A stretch of DNA of 64,000 bases from Achatina immaculata (taxonomy: Eukaryota > Mollusca > Gastropoda > Stylommatophora > Achatinidae), in assembly GCA_009760885.1 (NCBI GenBank), contig CM019718.1, forward strand, positions 24,429,133 through 24,493,132, read 5' to 3'. Below are positions 1-11,937 of this stretch, in pieces. Within the stretch, counting starts at the first letter, position 1. Every line of letters begins with the position of its first letter. The position numbers and the translations under genes were made by a program. Under the pieces are notes generated by a model. The model did not search any database and was not told where the DNA came from. It worked only from the letters and a program-made list of their open reading frames with translations.

Positions 1-988
1 CACTATTGGGTAGCTGAAAATTTTAGTCTCAGTAATAAGAGCTTCTACACAATGATGTTTTAAAATTTTGTGACAAAAAAACTATCATGACAAAAGTTTA
101 CTATAAAACAAATAAAAGCAAAACTCGTTTTGAAAAACAAAGACAGAAATATGATAAAAAATGTGAAAGATCTATGCATTACCAAGAGAAATGACCATCT
201 AACCAATTAACATAACTGAAGGGATGCCAGTCCAGGCTGAAATCATTCATGTATGAAAACAAGGAAAGCTCTTGATTCCAACACATCACTAGGGAAATAA
301 TCATCCCTTACATGATCTTACAATATAGGAAGTTACTGCACTCCTGAATATAATCTCTAACACAGATTTCTCAGATCTGTCAATGTTAATTTTCTTCAAG
401 GAAGTTTTTTGCAGAAACTGCATACAGGAAAGAATCTTAGATGTTTCTGAAAGGGTAGTCAGATCAAACAGTCAATGAAAAGGAAAGATCATAACCATAC
501 TGCTGATAATATAGCTCAATATCTTTCTTTTTAATTAAATAACTCCAGGTGTAACCTGTCAAAAACGACAGGAGAAAAATATAACTATACAAAATGAAAA
601 AAAAAAAAAATTAACCTGCCTTGCAATTTTTTTCCTCTCACTGTCTATTTTTTCATTCTCTATACCAATGCTTTATACAGCTCCTAGACAAAACTTGAAA
701 TAGAAATTTTAAAAAGAAAAGCCAAAACAATTAAAGATTACAAAGTGAAAGTGAACACAAAAAAAAATGTGAATCTATAATCAGAAAATACTGTATCTGA
801 TGTTAAACACAGGCACTTATTGTTGTATGAAAAATTGTGAGTAATAATGTACAGACAGTGTGACCAAGAAAATTATATAGTTTCATTTTACAGCAGAGTA
901 AACTTACTGCTAATATTCATGTCATTTAGGCTATATGTGGGGACTTATGGTCCTAACCCGGGAGTATTTTTTTTTCAGCTTTTCCATG
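1..988. other. AT-rich intergenic sequence, no gene seen
   Basis: No supportable frame, RNA gene or repeat boundary is visible on either strand. Confidence 0.5.
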
Positions 989-2260
989 GTTTCTAAGGAT
1001 GCCTCACAGTCAATAAAATACCATTTACTCAGTTTCTAAGGATGCCTCACAGTCAATAAAATACCATTTACCCAGTTTCTAAGGATGCCTCACAGTCAAT
1101 AAAATACCATTTACTCAGTTTCTAAGGATGCCTCACAGTCAATAAAATACCATTTACCCAGTTTCTAAGGATGCCTCACAGTCAATAAAATACCATTTAC
1201 CCAGTTTCTAAGGATGCCTCACAGTCAATAAAATACCATTTACCCAGTTTCTAAGGATGCCTCACAGTCAATAAAACCATTTACCCAGTTTCTAAGGATG
1301 CCTCACAGTCAATAAAACCATTTACCCAGTTTCTAAGGATGCCTCACAGTCAATAAAATACCATTTACTCAGTTTCTAAGGATGCCTCACAGTCAATAAA
1401 ATACCATTTACTCAGTTTCTAAGGATGCCTCACAGTCAATAAAATACCATTTACCCAGTTTCTAAGGATGCCTCACAGTCAATAAAATACCATTTATCCA
1501 GTTTCTAAGGATGCCTCACAGTCAATAAAATACCATTTATCCAGTTTCTAAGGATGCCTCACAGTCAATAAAATACCATTTACTCAGTTTCTAAGGATGC
1601 CTCACAGTCAATAAAATACCATTTACTCAGTTTCTAAGGATGCCTCACAGTCAATAAAATACCATTTATCCAGTTTCTAAGGATGCCTCACAGTCAATAA
1701 AATATCATTTATCCAGTTTCTAAGGATGCCTCACAGTCAATAAAATCATTTATCCAGTTTCTAAGGATGCCTCACAGTCAATAAAATATCATTTATCCAG
1801 TTTCTAAGGATGCCTCACAGTCAATAAAATACCATTTATCCAGTTTCTAAGGATGCCTCACAGTCAATAAAATACCATTTACTCAGTTTCTAAGGATGCC
1901 TCACAGTCAATAAAATACCATTTACTCAGTTTCTAAGGATGCCTCACAGTCAATAAAATACCATTTATCCAGTTTCTAAGGATGCCTCACAGTCAATAAA
2001 ATATCATTTATCCAGTTTCTAAGGATGCCTCACAGTCAATAAAATATCATTTATCCAGTTTCTAAGGATGCCTCACAGTCAATAAAATATCATTTATCCA
2101 GTTTCTAAGGATGCCTCACAGTCAATAAAATACCATTTATCCAGTTTCTAAGGATGCCTCACAGTCAATAAAATATCATTTATCCAGTTTCTAAGGATGC
2201 CTCACAGTCAATAAAAGACTATTTATCCAGTTTCTAAGGATGCCTCACAGTCAATAAAAT
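989..2260 (+). repeat. 43-bp minisatellite, 30 copies
   Basis: The core GTTTCTAAGGATGCCTCACA followed by GTCAATAAAA occurs 30 times with a period of 43 bp (a few 41-bp units near 1275-1320 and 1745). The variable 3' end of each unit reads TTTACTCA, TTTACCCA or TTTATCCA: TACTCA/TACCCA forms dominate the first third and TATCCA the rest. Every unit contains AATAAA on the plus strand. Confidence 0.97.
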
Positions 2261-2895
2261 TTAACAGGAAATGCTGTACTAATGTCTTTCCTGAAAGTAT
2301 TTGAATTAAAACTATAACAATGAATGCTCAATACAAGGACAGGTGGCACGAAGAAAAAAACAATACTGAATAAAACTTTTCTAAGGTATAGCAGTAGTAG
2401 AGACTTTTCTTTCATTCAAAGTTAGTCTATTACATTCAGTTCTGTTCTCAGTAAAGTCAGAACAAATTATAATGAGCTCTGCTTTCATCTTGGAATGAAA
2501 CACATTGTAACATGCTGTGCTGTAAAAATTTTTCATAACAGATATTCTGTTATCTTAAAAATATTACAGTTAAATCAGCCATCACAAAAAATATAATATT
2601 TAAAAATAATCTCCTGTTTTTTTTTCATGTGGTCATGATGTATTTAATTTGGACTAGATTACCGTACACCTTTTGTAATATGGACACAACCAAATAATGC
2701 TAAAGACTTGAAAGATGCTCAAAGTAAAACATCAAAAGAAAAGTAAATATGATTTTAAAAAAATAGTAAACATTACATTTTAACAAATTTTCCCATATTT
2801 TATGTCTTACCTAACTGATGTTATACAGTATATAACAGTCATGGCACATTAATTGCCTCAAATTATTACTGAAATTTATCAAAATTGAGATATCC

Positions 2896-2970
2896 ATACT
2901 CAATGATAAATCAAAATAGATACACCCATACTCAATGATAAATCAAAATAGATACATCCATACTCAATAA
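2896..2970 (+). repeat. short tandem repeat, about 32 bp x 2.3
   Basis: CCATACTCAATGATAAATCA plus AAATAGATACA is repeated at about 2896 and 2928, with a partial third copy at 2960. Confidence 0.8.
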
Positions 2971-3389
2971 TAACATTAACCTTTTCCTGTTCCACTGGCT
3001 CAAGCAAGTGCAGTTTTGAGGTTCCAGTTCCTGTTTCAAAATGTTCATTGACAAATGGCTCTGTCTGAGGTTTTCTTCTCACTTACACCAAAAGACTAAA
3101 CTTACCAAGCAACTTGCAAGTACGCCCTGGAGAGCTGACAATGCAACACTCAGACAACTGTACACAGGATATATTATATCTATAATAGATTACAACCTCC
3201 CCCTACAAGTCACAGTATCAAAGAGCACTTGTACACAAGTAGACAGAATAAAGTAGTGGCACAGGGCTCAGGAGCTTTTGAAGTCACCACATCAAGCATG
3301 CAAATGGAAATATGACTGTGTCAGCAGCAACAGAATGGCCAGTCGTCCATGATGTAGTTCATGGCATCATTGTGATGGATTCACAAAGC

Positions 3390-3483
3390 ATGCTTCATAA
3401 GATTGAGAAAAGATTGTTGTGAAGAGAATAGGTTCATGCTTCATAAGATTGAGAAAAGATTGTTGTGAAGAGAATAGGTTCAT
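3390..3483 (+). repeat. 46-bp direct tandem duplication
   Basis: ATGCTTCATAAGATTGAGAA and the following 26 bases are repeated immediately at 3436 without change. Confidence 0.9.
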
Positions 3484-3830
3484 CTGTTAAGGAGGAGCCT
3501 AACATGGCTTTATTGTCCAAGGCATGTGGGATTACATGGCAATGAAGTGGCAGTCAGACTTGCTGGACAGGCTAAAATAAATGGCAGGCTGAGAATGGAC
3601 AAGGGTCTCAATGCTAAAGCCGTATTTGAAAGACATGGGGAAAATGAACAGCGAGAATGGAAGAGCAATGTAACTGTGAAGAAACTACTGGAGCTAGGAC
3701 AAATTAAGGGTGCTGGTAGGAAATCTGAACTGTGTGGCAGGACAAAAGCATCATAAAGAACCAACACTTGATGGGAACTATTAACAAACATCCTCTGCAC
3801 AATGGATGCTGCAGGATGTGGTGGAGAATA
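3483..3830 (+). mobile_element. nested LINE RNase H tail remnant
   Basis: The frame at 3526-3756 reads GNEVAVRLAGQAKINGRL, then the downstream linker ending GAGRKSELCGR, and in a shifted frame NQHLMGTINKHPL. These are the last RNase H motif and C-terminal linker commonly seen at the end of RNase H-bearing LINE ORFs. It breaks the continuity of the surrounding LINE RT segment. Confidence 0.6.
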
Positions 3831-4230
3831 TATGGGGCTGTCTTGAATGCAATGACACCAGAGTCTGACTTTGAACCTTTAGAGAGAATCCAGAACCAAG
3901 TCCTTCATTTCATTTGTGGGGGAATGAGATCAACACCCACAGCTGCTTGAAAAACTGATGCTAACATACAGCACTAGATATAGAGACAGATATACAGACC
4001 ATAAAGGCAGTAGAAAGATATAAATGCATGCCCCCAGATCATCCTAAGAGAATTACTGTACATTAATGGAAGCCTAATAATAGACAAACTGAAAACTCAG
4101 TACACATAGCAGAACAGTTAAACACAAGACACAAACTCCTTGAAGACAGAGAAGAACTTACAAAAGTACAAGACATCCCACCAAACACAAACTACACATT
4201 TCCTCAAACACCAGATTCAAGAACGAATTA

Positions 4231-4800
4231 GTGAACAAATCATCAGATTCCCAACACCCTAAAGCTGTCTGCACGGAGACCATAGAATCCTACCTCAGGG
4301 ACTGGATCCATGCATGCACTGATGGGTCAGGACTCATGGAAACAGACAATGCAGGATGGGGGGTACTTATGTTTCAAGATAAGACAAGCCACATTTCTGC
4401 TCCCTGTGGATCTCGCTGGTCGAGTTATGATGCTGAAATGCTGACTATATTAGCAACCCTGACAGCCACCACCACCTGGTACAAAAACAATGCCTTTCAC
4501 CCAAAAAATCTTGTTATTTTCTCAGACTCCCAGTCTGCTCTCCAGGCTCTTGAAAACTGGATAACAACAGCTGATTACATTACAACTGACATACTCAGCG
4601 CAATAAACCTACTCACCTTCTATGACATCAAGACCACCCTACAGTGGATACCAGGGCACATAGATATCAGAGGGAATGAATGTGCTGACAGACTGACAAA
4701 GACTGGAGCCACCATGCCACATCCCCACCAACATGAGAACAGCTTAACATATTATACACAACAACTGCAAGCAGCAGTGGATGGACAGCTGGGCCAGTAA
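4231..4800 (+). pseudogene. LINE RNase H domain, open frame of 189 residues
   Basis: The catalytic DEDD set of RNase HI is visible: Asp31 in CTDGSG, Glu69 in YDAEML, Asp99 in IFSDSQSA and Asp153 in GNECADRL, with His143 in WIPGHIDIRGNE. This would degrade the RNA strand of RNA/DNA hybrids during target-primed reverse transcription. The frame is open but upstream RT sequence is broken, so I call it a transposon remnant rather than a host gene. It has no intron or independent start context. Confidence 0.85.
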
Positions 4801-4934
4801 CCCAAATGGAAGATCCCTATATATATATACACATGCCAAAGCCTAACCCCGGAGAACACATCAGCAGCTATTTCATATAGACCAATGCACAATCTTCATG
4901 TTACAAACAGGACACATCACCCTCAATAAAGCAC

Positions 4935-5766
4935 TTACACAGAGATACTGCTGATCACACACCATATTGCATGCACTGCAACAGACAAGGAGAAGAAACT
5001 GTTAAGCTGGACTGCCGCACATTGAAAGATCTTCAGAAGAGCTTGAAACCACCAAACTATTCATCTTTTGTATGGAGATGTAGAGCAGCTGAAGAGGACT
5101 TGTACATTTCATTATCTAGCACAAAGGAAAAGGAGTGAAAACTCATAAATCCGGGAATTGGAAAATCAAAGTCTTACTTTACATATCAGGGGGAAAAATG
5201 TATCATTTGTGAATAGCCAGAGTTTATCTACCTCATGTCGTAATGATTTCATATGTAAAGCAACCAAAATATAAGAGGTGATTTTAAAAAATAACATGTG
5301 AATGAAACAAAACTGACATATAATTTATAATTGATAGCAGGTCTTTAATCTATCTGAAAATGGAAAAGAAGTTAAAAATAGGCAAAGCATGGTATAAGAA
5401 CTATGAAAACTGAAGCAAACATAAACAAAATTTAAGTAATAAAATAGATATGCACATATATTTACAAATTTCAATACATAATAAATCAAAGTCAAGATTT
5501 AAATAACAATTTTAACCTCACAGAAATGTCATAAATATGCCATCTCTTGAAGCTTCAATTGTCTTGTTTGTTTAACTGCACAGGAAAACATCCAAAATTG
5601 ATAAACATTATATTTAAATTATTAACAGTTAACAAAGTTAAATGAAAATGTTAAAAGTTAATAGGGTATAGTTCAAATATGGCTGAAGAAAAAACTTGTG
5701 CACACAGTGCTGCTCTTGAGAAGTTGATAAAAAATACTTTAAATGACTGTGGGCAATCAAAATCTC
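4935..5766. other. AT-rich intergenic stretch, nothing recognised
   Basis: Short end of the RNase H LINE 3' region on the left, then AT-rich sequence with no frame or repeat boundary I can name. Confidence 0.4.
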
Positions 5767-6605
5767 ACTCTGTCTCTCTCAACATAAGTACCCAGGTCAC
5801 ATGGGGCTTCCGCAAGGGTTTTCCACAAATGCCTGTCATTTGCCTTTTTTTCTGCTCTTGCCTAGGTGAGCCCTCTATTGCTCAACATCCTTTCTGTTGT
5901 TCTTCTCCATGTCTCTTTTGGTCTACTCTTACTTCTGTTCCCCTGTGGTGTCCATCTTAGTGCTATTTTTGGTAGTGGGTTGCCAGTCATTCAGAGCACA
6001 TGTCCCAACCATCGTCAGCATCTTTCCTCAATAATTGCTGTCAGTGGCTTCATCTGCATTTCTGCCAACAAGATGTTATTTCTTATGGTGTTTGGCCAAA
6101 ATATTTTTCTAATTCTTCATAAACATTTAGTCTGGAAAGAAATCAGCTTGTTTTCTATGGTTTTGGTGATTTTCCAGCATTCACTTCCATAGAGTAGTAC
6201 ACTTAGAACATTACTCTTAAATATCCTGATTTTCATATTCATGCTTAGTTTTTTTAGATTTCCATATATTCTGCAGCATCGCAAAAGCCTTGTTTGCTCT
6301 AGTAAGTCTGCTGCTGATGTCCTCTGTGTTGTCTCCATTTTCTATTTTACTACCAAGATATACAAATTTGTTGACCTCTTCCACTAACTTGCTATCTACT
6401 CTGAGTACATTTCTGTTATTCACATTGTGCTTCATTAACTTTATCTTTCCTGTGTTGATCTTTAGTCCTATGTTGTTTGCATTCTGAGTTAGCTTGTTTA
6501 TTTTATCTTGCATATCTTTGTGGCTGCTTGACAGTAGACAAATATCATCCACAAGGTCAAGGTCCTCCACCACTGTGTCAAAGATCCATTGTAATCCTCT
6601 GCAGC
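5767..6605 (-). mobile_element. LINE family A copy, 5'-truncated (RT C-terminal half)
   Basis: The minus strand encodes DLDLVDDICLLSSSH (degraded F/YADD catalytic box: Val replaces Ala), KINKLTQNANNIGLKIN, KLVEEVNKFVYLGSKI and [12 protein letters not shown], then the family A 3' end down to about 5767, where CTCTCTCAAC on the plus strand corresponds to the family's (AG)n tail. The frame is broken. Confidence 0.85.
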
Positions 6606-7305
6606 AATCAAGATACAGCTACAAGAATTCTGCAAAATGTATTATTCTTTACTCTAATGTACTTTTACAAATTTATGGCTAAATAGAAGTAAATGTAAAA
6701 AAGAAGTCCAAGGGAGACAAGATAAGAGACAGCTCTGATGCACTGACATTGTAGAAAGTCTACTGTGAAGTGGATGGCATGTAACATTGTAGAAAGTCTT
6801 TAGTGAAGTGGATGGAAAGTAATAATGTTCAAAGTGAGGAAGTTTATCTTTTTTCACGCAACCTGGCATAGCATTTGATGATGATAAAAATGTAATTCTT
6901 TTTCCATTCATTTAACCTACTTTATTTTTTGCTCACATTTTTACCTTTTCCAGTTGTTGTCTCCTGTTTCTTTTTTTTCCTTTTTACCATTTCCACTGTT
7001 TATTTTGTGTGTTATGTCAATTTACTGCTAACAAATTTCTACAAATTCTTGAACATCTTTTCATTTATCTGCTGTGTTCTTGCTAAACATATATTAATAC
7101 TTTTAGGGTGAGATATTTACAAACACTAGTAACTTTGCATTAAGAGTCTTTCTGTTTCACATATCAACAGTCCTAGAATATAAATTAAACACCATTGTAG
7201 TCACAGACCTGGCCTTTTCAGTTATCAACATTCATTTTTTAAGTTTAGGCTTCTATTTTGCAACAGTGCTTTTCATATTATAAATTGAGATATCTATAAT
7301 AATAT
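6606..7305. other. intergenic, no gene seen
   Basis: AT-rich. A short direct repeat (ACATTGTAGAAAGTCT with the following GTGAAGTGGATGG) occurs at about 6747 and 6784. Nothing else recognised. Confidence 0.4.
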
Positions 7306-7439
7306 ATATCCACCCAGCCTCTAAAACTAGGTACTAGAGAATTCTGGGAAGATAAATGCGGCCAGGTATGATACTGACCACATCAGACTTTCGTATACCA
7401 AAGGCCATGGAAAATACAGGCCTAACACCATGTCCCCAA

Positions 7440-7471
<32 letters not shown>

Positions 7472-7475
7472 TATA
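7306..7475 (+). mobile_element. SINE body fragment (same family as 46195-46475)
   Basis: CACCCAGCCTCTAAAACTAG, GGTACTAGAGAATTCTGGGA and downstream ATGATACTGACCACATC align by eye with the SINE body at 46312-46400. The tRNA-like head is missing. Ends in a (TA)n run at 7446-7472. Confidence 0.6.
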
Positions 7476-7479
7476 CAAT

Positions 7480-8076
7480 TTATGCAATCTTGTGAAGCTA
7501 TGGTGAAACAGTTGATCTTTTACATTTTTTTTATAATTCATTTTGTCATATGTTAATAGTGGCCACTTGGAATCATTCTGTCATCACTAATTCTACAAAT
7601 TCTCATGGACAGAAATGGTAACAGTGAGAACATCTACCTGAAGCATACAAGAACCAATCAGTTTACATTTGCATATTTTGCATTCCAGCTAGCTGTTCTT
7701 TTCTCTCTAGAGTGCTATAACATTGCAATGAAGTCTTTCGCCAGTTTTTTTTTCCAATTCCTCATGTCTGATAAAGAAATTTTATGCATGACTTAATCAT
7801 CATACCTCATTTACAGCTACCCCCTGACCTCTTTCCTTCTGGAAACTCAAAAAATAAAATATGTTTGGTGATATAAATGTCATTCATTCTTCTAATAGCC
7901 TAGGCTAAATATTTTGGCATGTGCTGCCATGTACGGATGGGAGAATGACTGGTTACAGCATTATATTTTCATTACAATATTTTAAAATATTCTTCAGTGG
8001 CATGCAGAAACAAAATGTGAAAATCACTGGCCTTTATCAGTCTCAACATCTGAGTCCAAGAAATTAATTAACAGTA
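7480..8076. other. intergenic, nothing recognised
   Basis: AT-rich sequence between a SINE fragment and a LINE copy; no supportable coding frame. Confidence 0.4.
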
Positions 8077-8745
8077 ATTAACAGCTGTTGATGAAGTAAA
8101 CCAATTTGTATACCTTGGCAGCTACATAGACCAGGATGGTGACACCAGGAAGGAAGTTAGAATTGCAAAAGCAGCACTGTCCTTCAAAAATCTTGAGAAC
8201 ATATGGAATTCAAGAGTTATAAGCACAAAAACCAAGTTAAGATTATTCAATTCAAATGTGATATCCACCAACATTTATGCATGTGAAAGCTGGAAATCAA
8301 CTAAAGAAATAGACAAGAAATTACTCTTTTGAAAATAAATGCCTAAGGAAAATATCTGGTATAAAGTGGAATGAATTTAAGAACAACACAGAGATAAGAC
8401 AGATGAGCAAACAACTTGTCTCATGGGTGATCAAAAAAAAGAACATATGTAGGCCATATGATGAGAAGAAATAATCAGAGGATACCAAAACAAGCTATCA
8501 AGTGAAGCACAACAGGCTGAAGAAAAAGAGGTCAACCATGTGAACTCTAAAGAGGACATTGTTAAGAGAAGCCAGTGTAGTAGTCATAAATCCTTTGATG
8601 AAGTTGAAAAACTCACCAAAAACAGAAAATCTTAGCAAACAACTATGCGAGCCATACGTGATTTCTTACACGGGAAGGGTGTAAGATGTAAAAACTCTGT
8701 AGAGCTCTTACACGGGAAGGGTGTAAGATGTAAAAATGTCTGTAG
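8077..8745 (+). mobile_element. LINE family B copy, 5'-truncated and frameshifted
   Basis: The plus strand matches the family B C-terminal region (compare 12950-13560): QFVYLGSYIDQDGDT, NLENIWNSRVI, then MRRNNQRIPKQAI with several frame breaks. The 3' end ACGGGAAGGGTGTAAGATGT is tandemly duplicated (about 8670 and 8711). Confidence 0.85.
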
Positions 8746-8749
8746 AACA

Positions 8750-9684
8750 ATTTTAAATGACATGTCTATAACAGACCGTACACTATTTGTGTAAATGTGA
8801 CACAATTATCTTCTCATATATATTAAACAAATAGTTCCCTACAACTGCTAGTTAACTAACACCAACACTCAGCATTAACTTCAAGCTCTGAACTTTAAAC
8901 CTCAAGTAAAATGTTCTGCAAATAGTTTAGCTGCATGGATCTTTAATTTATTAGTAACAGTTCTCTGCAGGGTCCAAAGTACAGTTATGTTTTTTTTAAT
9001 CATTAAATCCAAGACAAAGGCATGCTAAAATGAAATCAGATTTAAAAATGCTGTTTTTTTTCAGACTGGATTCACTTTTTCCCTAGGTTTAAAGATCAAC
9101 TGAGGCATTCCATGAGGTACAGGTGAAAAGACCAACTTTATTTTTGTGTATTCACTTATCTGGTATGGAATGCTTCAATTATTAACTGCTTAGCAACATG
9201 TGTACATTGTGTTCTTCTTTTCTTTATATGGGAATCGAATTATCTTCATTCTATGGATTACATACTTCATTTAGGGACAAATCCTCAATCTTTCTCTCAG
9301 AATAACCAATACTGTTCAACTATATGCACTATCTTTCATCAGTATATTATTTTAATGCAGCCTAGTACTACTCACACATTTTCTGCTCAGTGGATAAATA
9401 AATGCCATTAAGAATGAAGCCAGTACCGCAAATCTTTAAAATGTGAAAAACATGACAACAAAAAGAAGCAGAGACTAAATTAAATTGTCAACACCTCTCT
9501 TTGCACTATTTCTTAGCTGAATAAAACTGTTAAAATATTCTGAACTAAGAGTCCCTGAATATTCAAAAATATATCCCATTTTAAACAGAGATCAGTTATC
9601 AGTTATCAGATATTTATAAATATTTTTCATTGTAATTATTTTTTTTCATAAGATACAAATGAATAACTATCACATTTATATTAG
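8750..9684. other. intergenic, nothing recognised
   Basis: AT-rich; no coding, RNA or repeat signal found beyond small A/T tracts. Confidence 0.4.
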
Positions 9685-10010
9685 CATCCAGGGGAATGAG
9701 AGAGCTGATTGGATGGCCGGCTCTGCCATCATCACAGATGAACAACCACTGGTTCAAGCTGATATTGTTAACATACTCAGAGAGACAGGCAGAGTAGGGA
9801 CTTTGAAAGCAGTAAATCTACAATGCTGCTTAGACTGAGAGAGCTGGGAGTACAGAGTGGCATGGCCAGGAAAGAGAGGTACACTGGATGCACATGGAGA
9901 CTTGTCAATCAACACAGGGCTGGTGATATTAGCCACAGGACACTGATGGATATGTTGAGGGGGGAATCACCCATGGACATGCTCAGATTCAGAGTCCAGT
10001 GATGATGACC
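9685..10010 (+). mobile_element. LINE 3' remnant: end of an RNase H domain
   Basis: The plus strand reads GIQGNERADWMAGSA (last Asp motif of RNase H), then IVNILRETGRVGT and a tail with a stop, as in the C-terminus of RNase H-bearing LINE ORFs. Severely truncated at the 5' side. Confidence 0.65.
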
Positions 10011-10345
10011 CAGACCATAAACCATTTATATTAACAACTCTTTCAATAAAACATATAAATCAATAAAAAATTTATTATATATTTTTTGTATGACTTTTTG
10101 TATACCACATGACAGCTGTACAATAATTCTTTGCTTTTTTACCACTTTCAGCTGTGACACAATGGTTCTGAATATGATAAGTAAAGGCAAATAATTTCAA
10201 AAACACTTTCCCTAATTTAAATAATCTACTCTGAACACTGTCAAAACAAAAGTGAATTCTAATAAATAATATTTTGCACAGAACTTTTTTAAAATATCAA
10301 ATATGCTCATAAAATAAATGTTATGCAAGATATAAAAAGTAATAT

Positions 10346-10379
10346 AACCCTTTCTTATCTATTCTATAAAAAATATAAC
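10346..10379 (+). repeat. duplicated target segment next to a LINE insertion
   Basis: CCTTTCTTATCTATTCTATA occurs at 10349 and again to the right of the LINE at 10730, and its first 12 bases directly left of the LINE (10380-10391). So the target already held two tandem copies before insertion. Confidence 0.75.
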
Positions 10380-10391
10380 CCTTTCTTATCT

Positions 10392-10729
10392 CTCTCTCTC
10401 TCTGAACCTTAAGTGCCCAGGGCACATGGGGCTTCCGCAAGGGTTTTCCACAAATGCCTGTCTTTCGCCTTTTTTTCTGCTCTTGCCCAGGTGAGCCCTC
10501 TATTGCTCAACATCCTTTCTGTTGTTCTTCTCCATGTCTCTTTTGGTCTACCCTTACTTCTGCTCCCCTGTGGTGTCCATCTTAGTGCTATTTTTGGTAG
10601 TGAGTTGTCAGTCATTCGGAGCACATGTCCCAACCATCGCCAGCGTCTTTCCTCAATAATAGTTGTCAGTGGTTTCATCTGCATTTCTGCCAATAAAATG
10701 TTATTTCTTATGGTGTTTGGCCAAAATAT
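10392..10729 (-). mobile_element. LINE family A copy, short 5'-truncated, with 12-bp target-site duplication
   Basis: The minus strand encodes [20 protein letters not shown], then [20 protein letters not shown] and a stop just before (AG)n. CCTTTCTTATCT flanks both sides exactly (10380-10391 and 10730-10741). The C-terminal GHVLRM...[10 protein letters not shown] signature is typical of RTE-like LINEs often mis-annotated as craniofacial development protein 2. Confidence 0.93.
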
Positions 10730-11274
10730 CCTTTCTTATCTATTCTATAAAAAATAATGACCAGCTGCAGATTGCAATTGATCTACAATTGCGTCATATT
10801 CCCATTTTATTCTAATAAAATGTAATATTTCACAAATGACTCCATTCTGATTAGTATGTGAAATTTACAAATTTTACATAATTTAACACACAAACTAATG
10901 ACTAACTTAAACTCATTATTTTTATTTGTGCATAGTTAATCATACTTTGCCTGGACAACTGATAAGAGTTTATAATTTTATAATAAACTTTGTTCTTGGA
11001 AAATAATAATTTGTTTATGGCATTTGTGAAAAAGGTAGAAAGAAAAATTGAAATAAATAAATATCTTGGAAAAAGACAGACAACCCAAAAGAAAATAATC
11101 ATAAGCTGCTGACCAAGTGGGACTGGAAAAATAAAGGCTATTGAACAAACTGAAATTATAATTATCAAAGACACTTAAAATGGATGCTGATGCCCAATGT
11201 CCAATGCCTGCCTATGAAGTGTTTAATGAACAAAAATGAAAAAAAAATAGTGGCTTTAATCTGGTAATGAAATA

Positions 11275-11822
11275 CAGGGTGAGCATAAAGTCTTTCCCTA
11301 TGTCAAACATTTATTATACAAGAACTGTGCTAGGTACAGTGGGGTTTTTTTTGTTGTTGTTGAAAATTTTACCTCAAATAAAAATTTTTCTTTACTTTGT
11401 TCATGCACTTCCAGATGTGCTCAGTTTCTTTCCTACAGAATGTCTAAGCAATTCTCAATTTTTTGCTATATGCTCTCCTACATCTTTTAATCACTGTAAC
11501 TGAAGCATCTGTTATCAATGCCTTCCAACTTTCAGTATCAAGAACTGGTGAACTGAACACTTTGTCCATAGCACACTCTCATTTAAAAAAAAAAGTCAAG
11601 AAGAGTAATGAACATGGTGGTCATGATTTTGGACCATCCCTCCAAATTTATTCATCTGAAAAGTTTGCATTCAATAACTGACAAACAGCTCCACTCCTCA
11701 ATACAAAATACCCATGGCTGAAACTTCTTTACTTATGTAAAATTTGCAACAAAAAAAACCAAAAACCAAAGTTTCTGTGCAACAAATGTCTGAAATCAGG
11801 GAAAATTTTTGAGCTCACCCTG
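11275..11822 (-). mobile_element. mariner-type MITE (internally deleted), TA target duplication
   Basis: Terminal inverted repeats begin CAGGGTGAGC at both ends, flanked by TA (11273-11274 and 11823-11824). The interior aligns on the minus strand with the transposase 3' region of the related copy at about 31000-31549 (for example GGTGGTCATGAT). No intact transposase remains. Confidence 0.85.
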
Positions 11823-11937
11823 TACAACATTGTGCTTATACATATAAAATATGCGGGTCAAAATAATAAAAAGAGAGGAAAAGATTGGACTCTTTGTTGG
11901 AAAAAAGAAAATAATAATGATAAATAAAGAAACTACT

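Larger units (their letters stand above)
3040..4930 (+). mobile_element. degraded LINE with RT C-terminus and RNase H, interrupted by another LINE tail
   Basis: Plus-strand fragments of one non-LTR retrotransposon. An RT thumb-type segment at about 3100-3256 (ADNATLRQLYTGY, DYNLPLQV, STCTQVDRI) resumes at about 3883-3950 (IQNQVLHFICGGMRSTPTAA) and is followed by an RNase H domain at 4231-4800. The intervening 3260-3880 carries the end of a second RNase H-type reading frame (GLHGNEVAVRLAGQAKINGR, then WKSNVTVKKLLELG). This gene order (RT then RNase H) fits I/Jockey-like LINEs; the clade is inferred. Multiple stops outside the RNase H frame show it is dead. Confidence 0.8.

Noticed and set aside
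989..2260. CRISPR-like array
   Set aside because: Units are contiguous with no unique spacers, and the genome is eukaryotic; it is a minisatellite.
10413..10757. 114-residue plus-strand frame (similar ones at 5866, 25438 and 39279)
   Set aside because: Antisense to LINE family A; recurrence reflects repeat copies, not a gene family.
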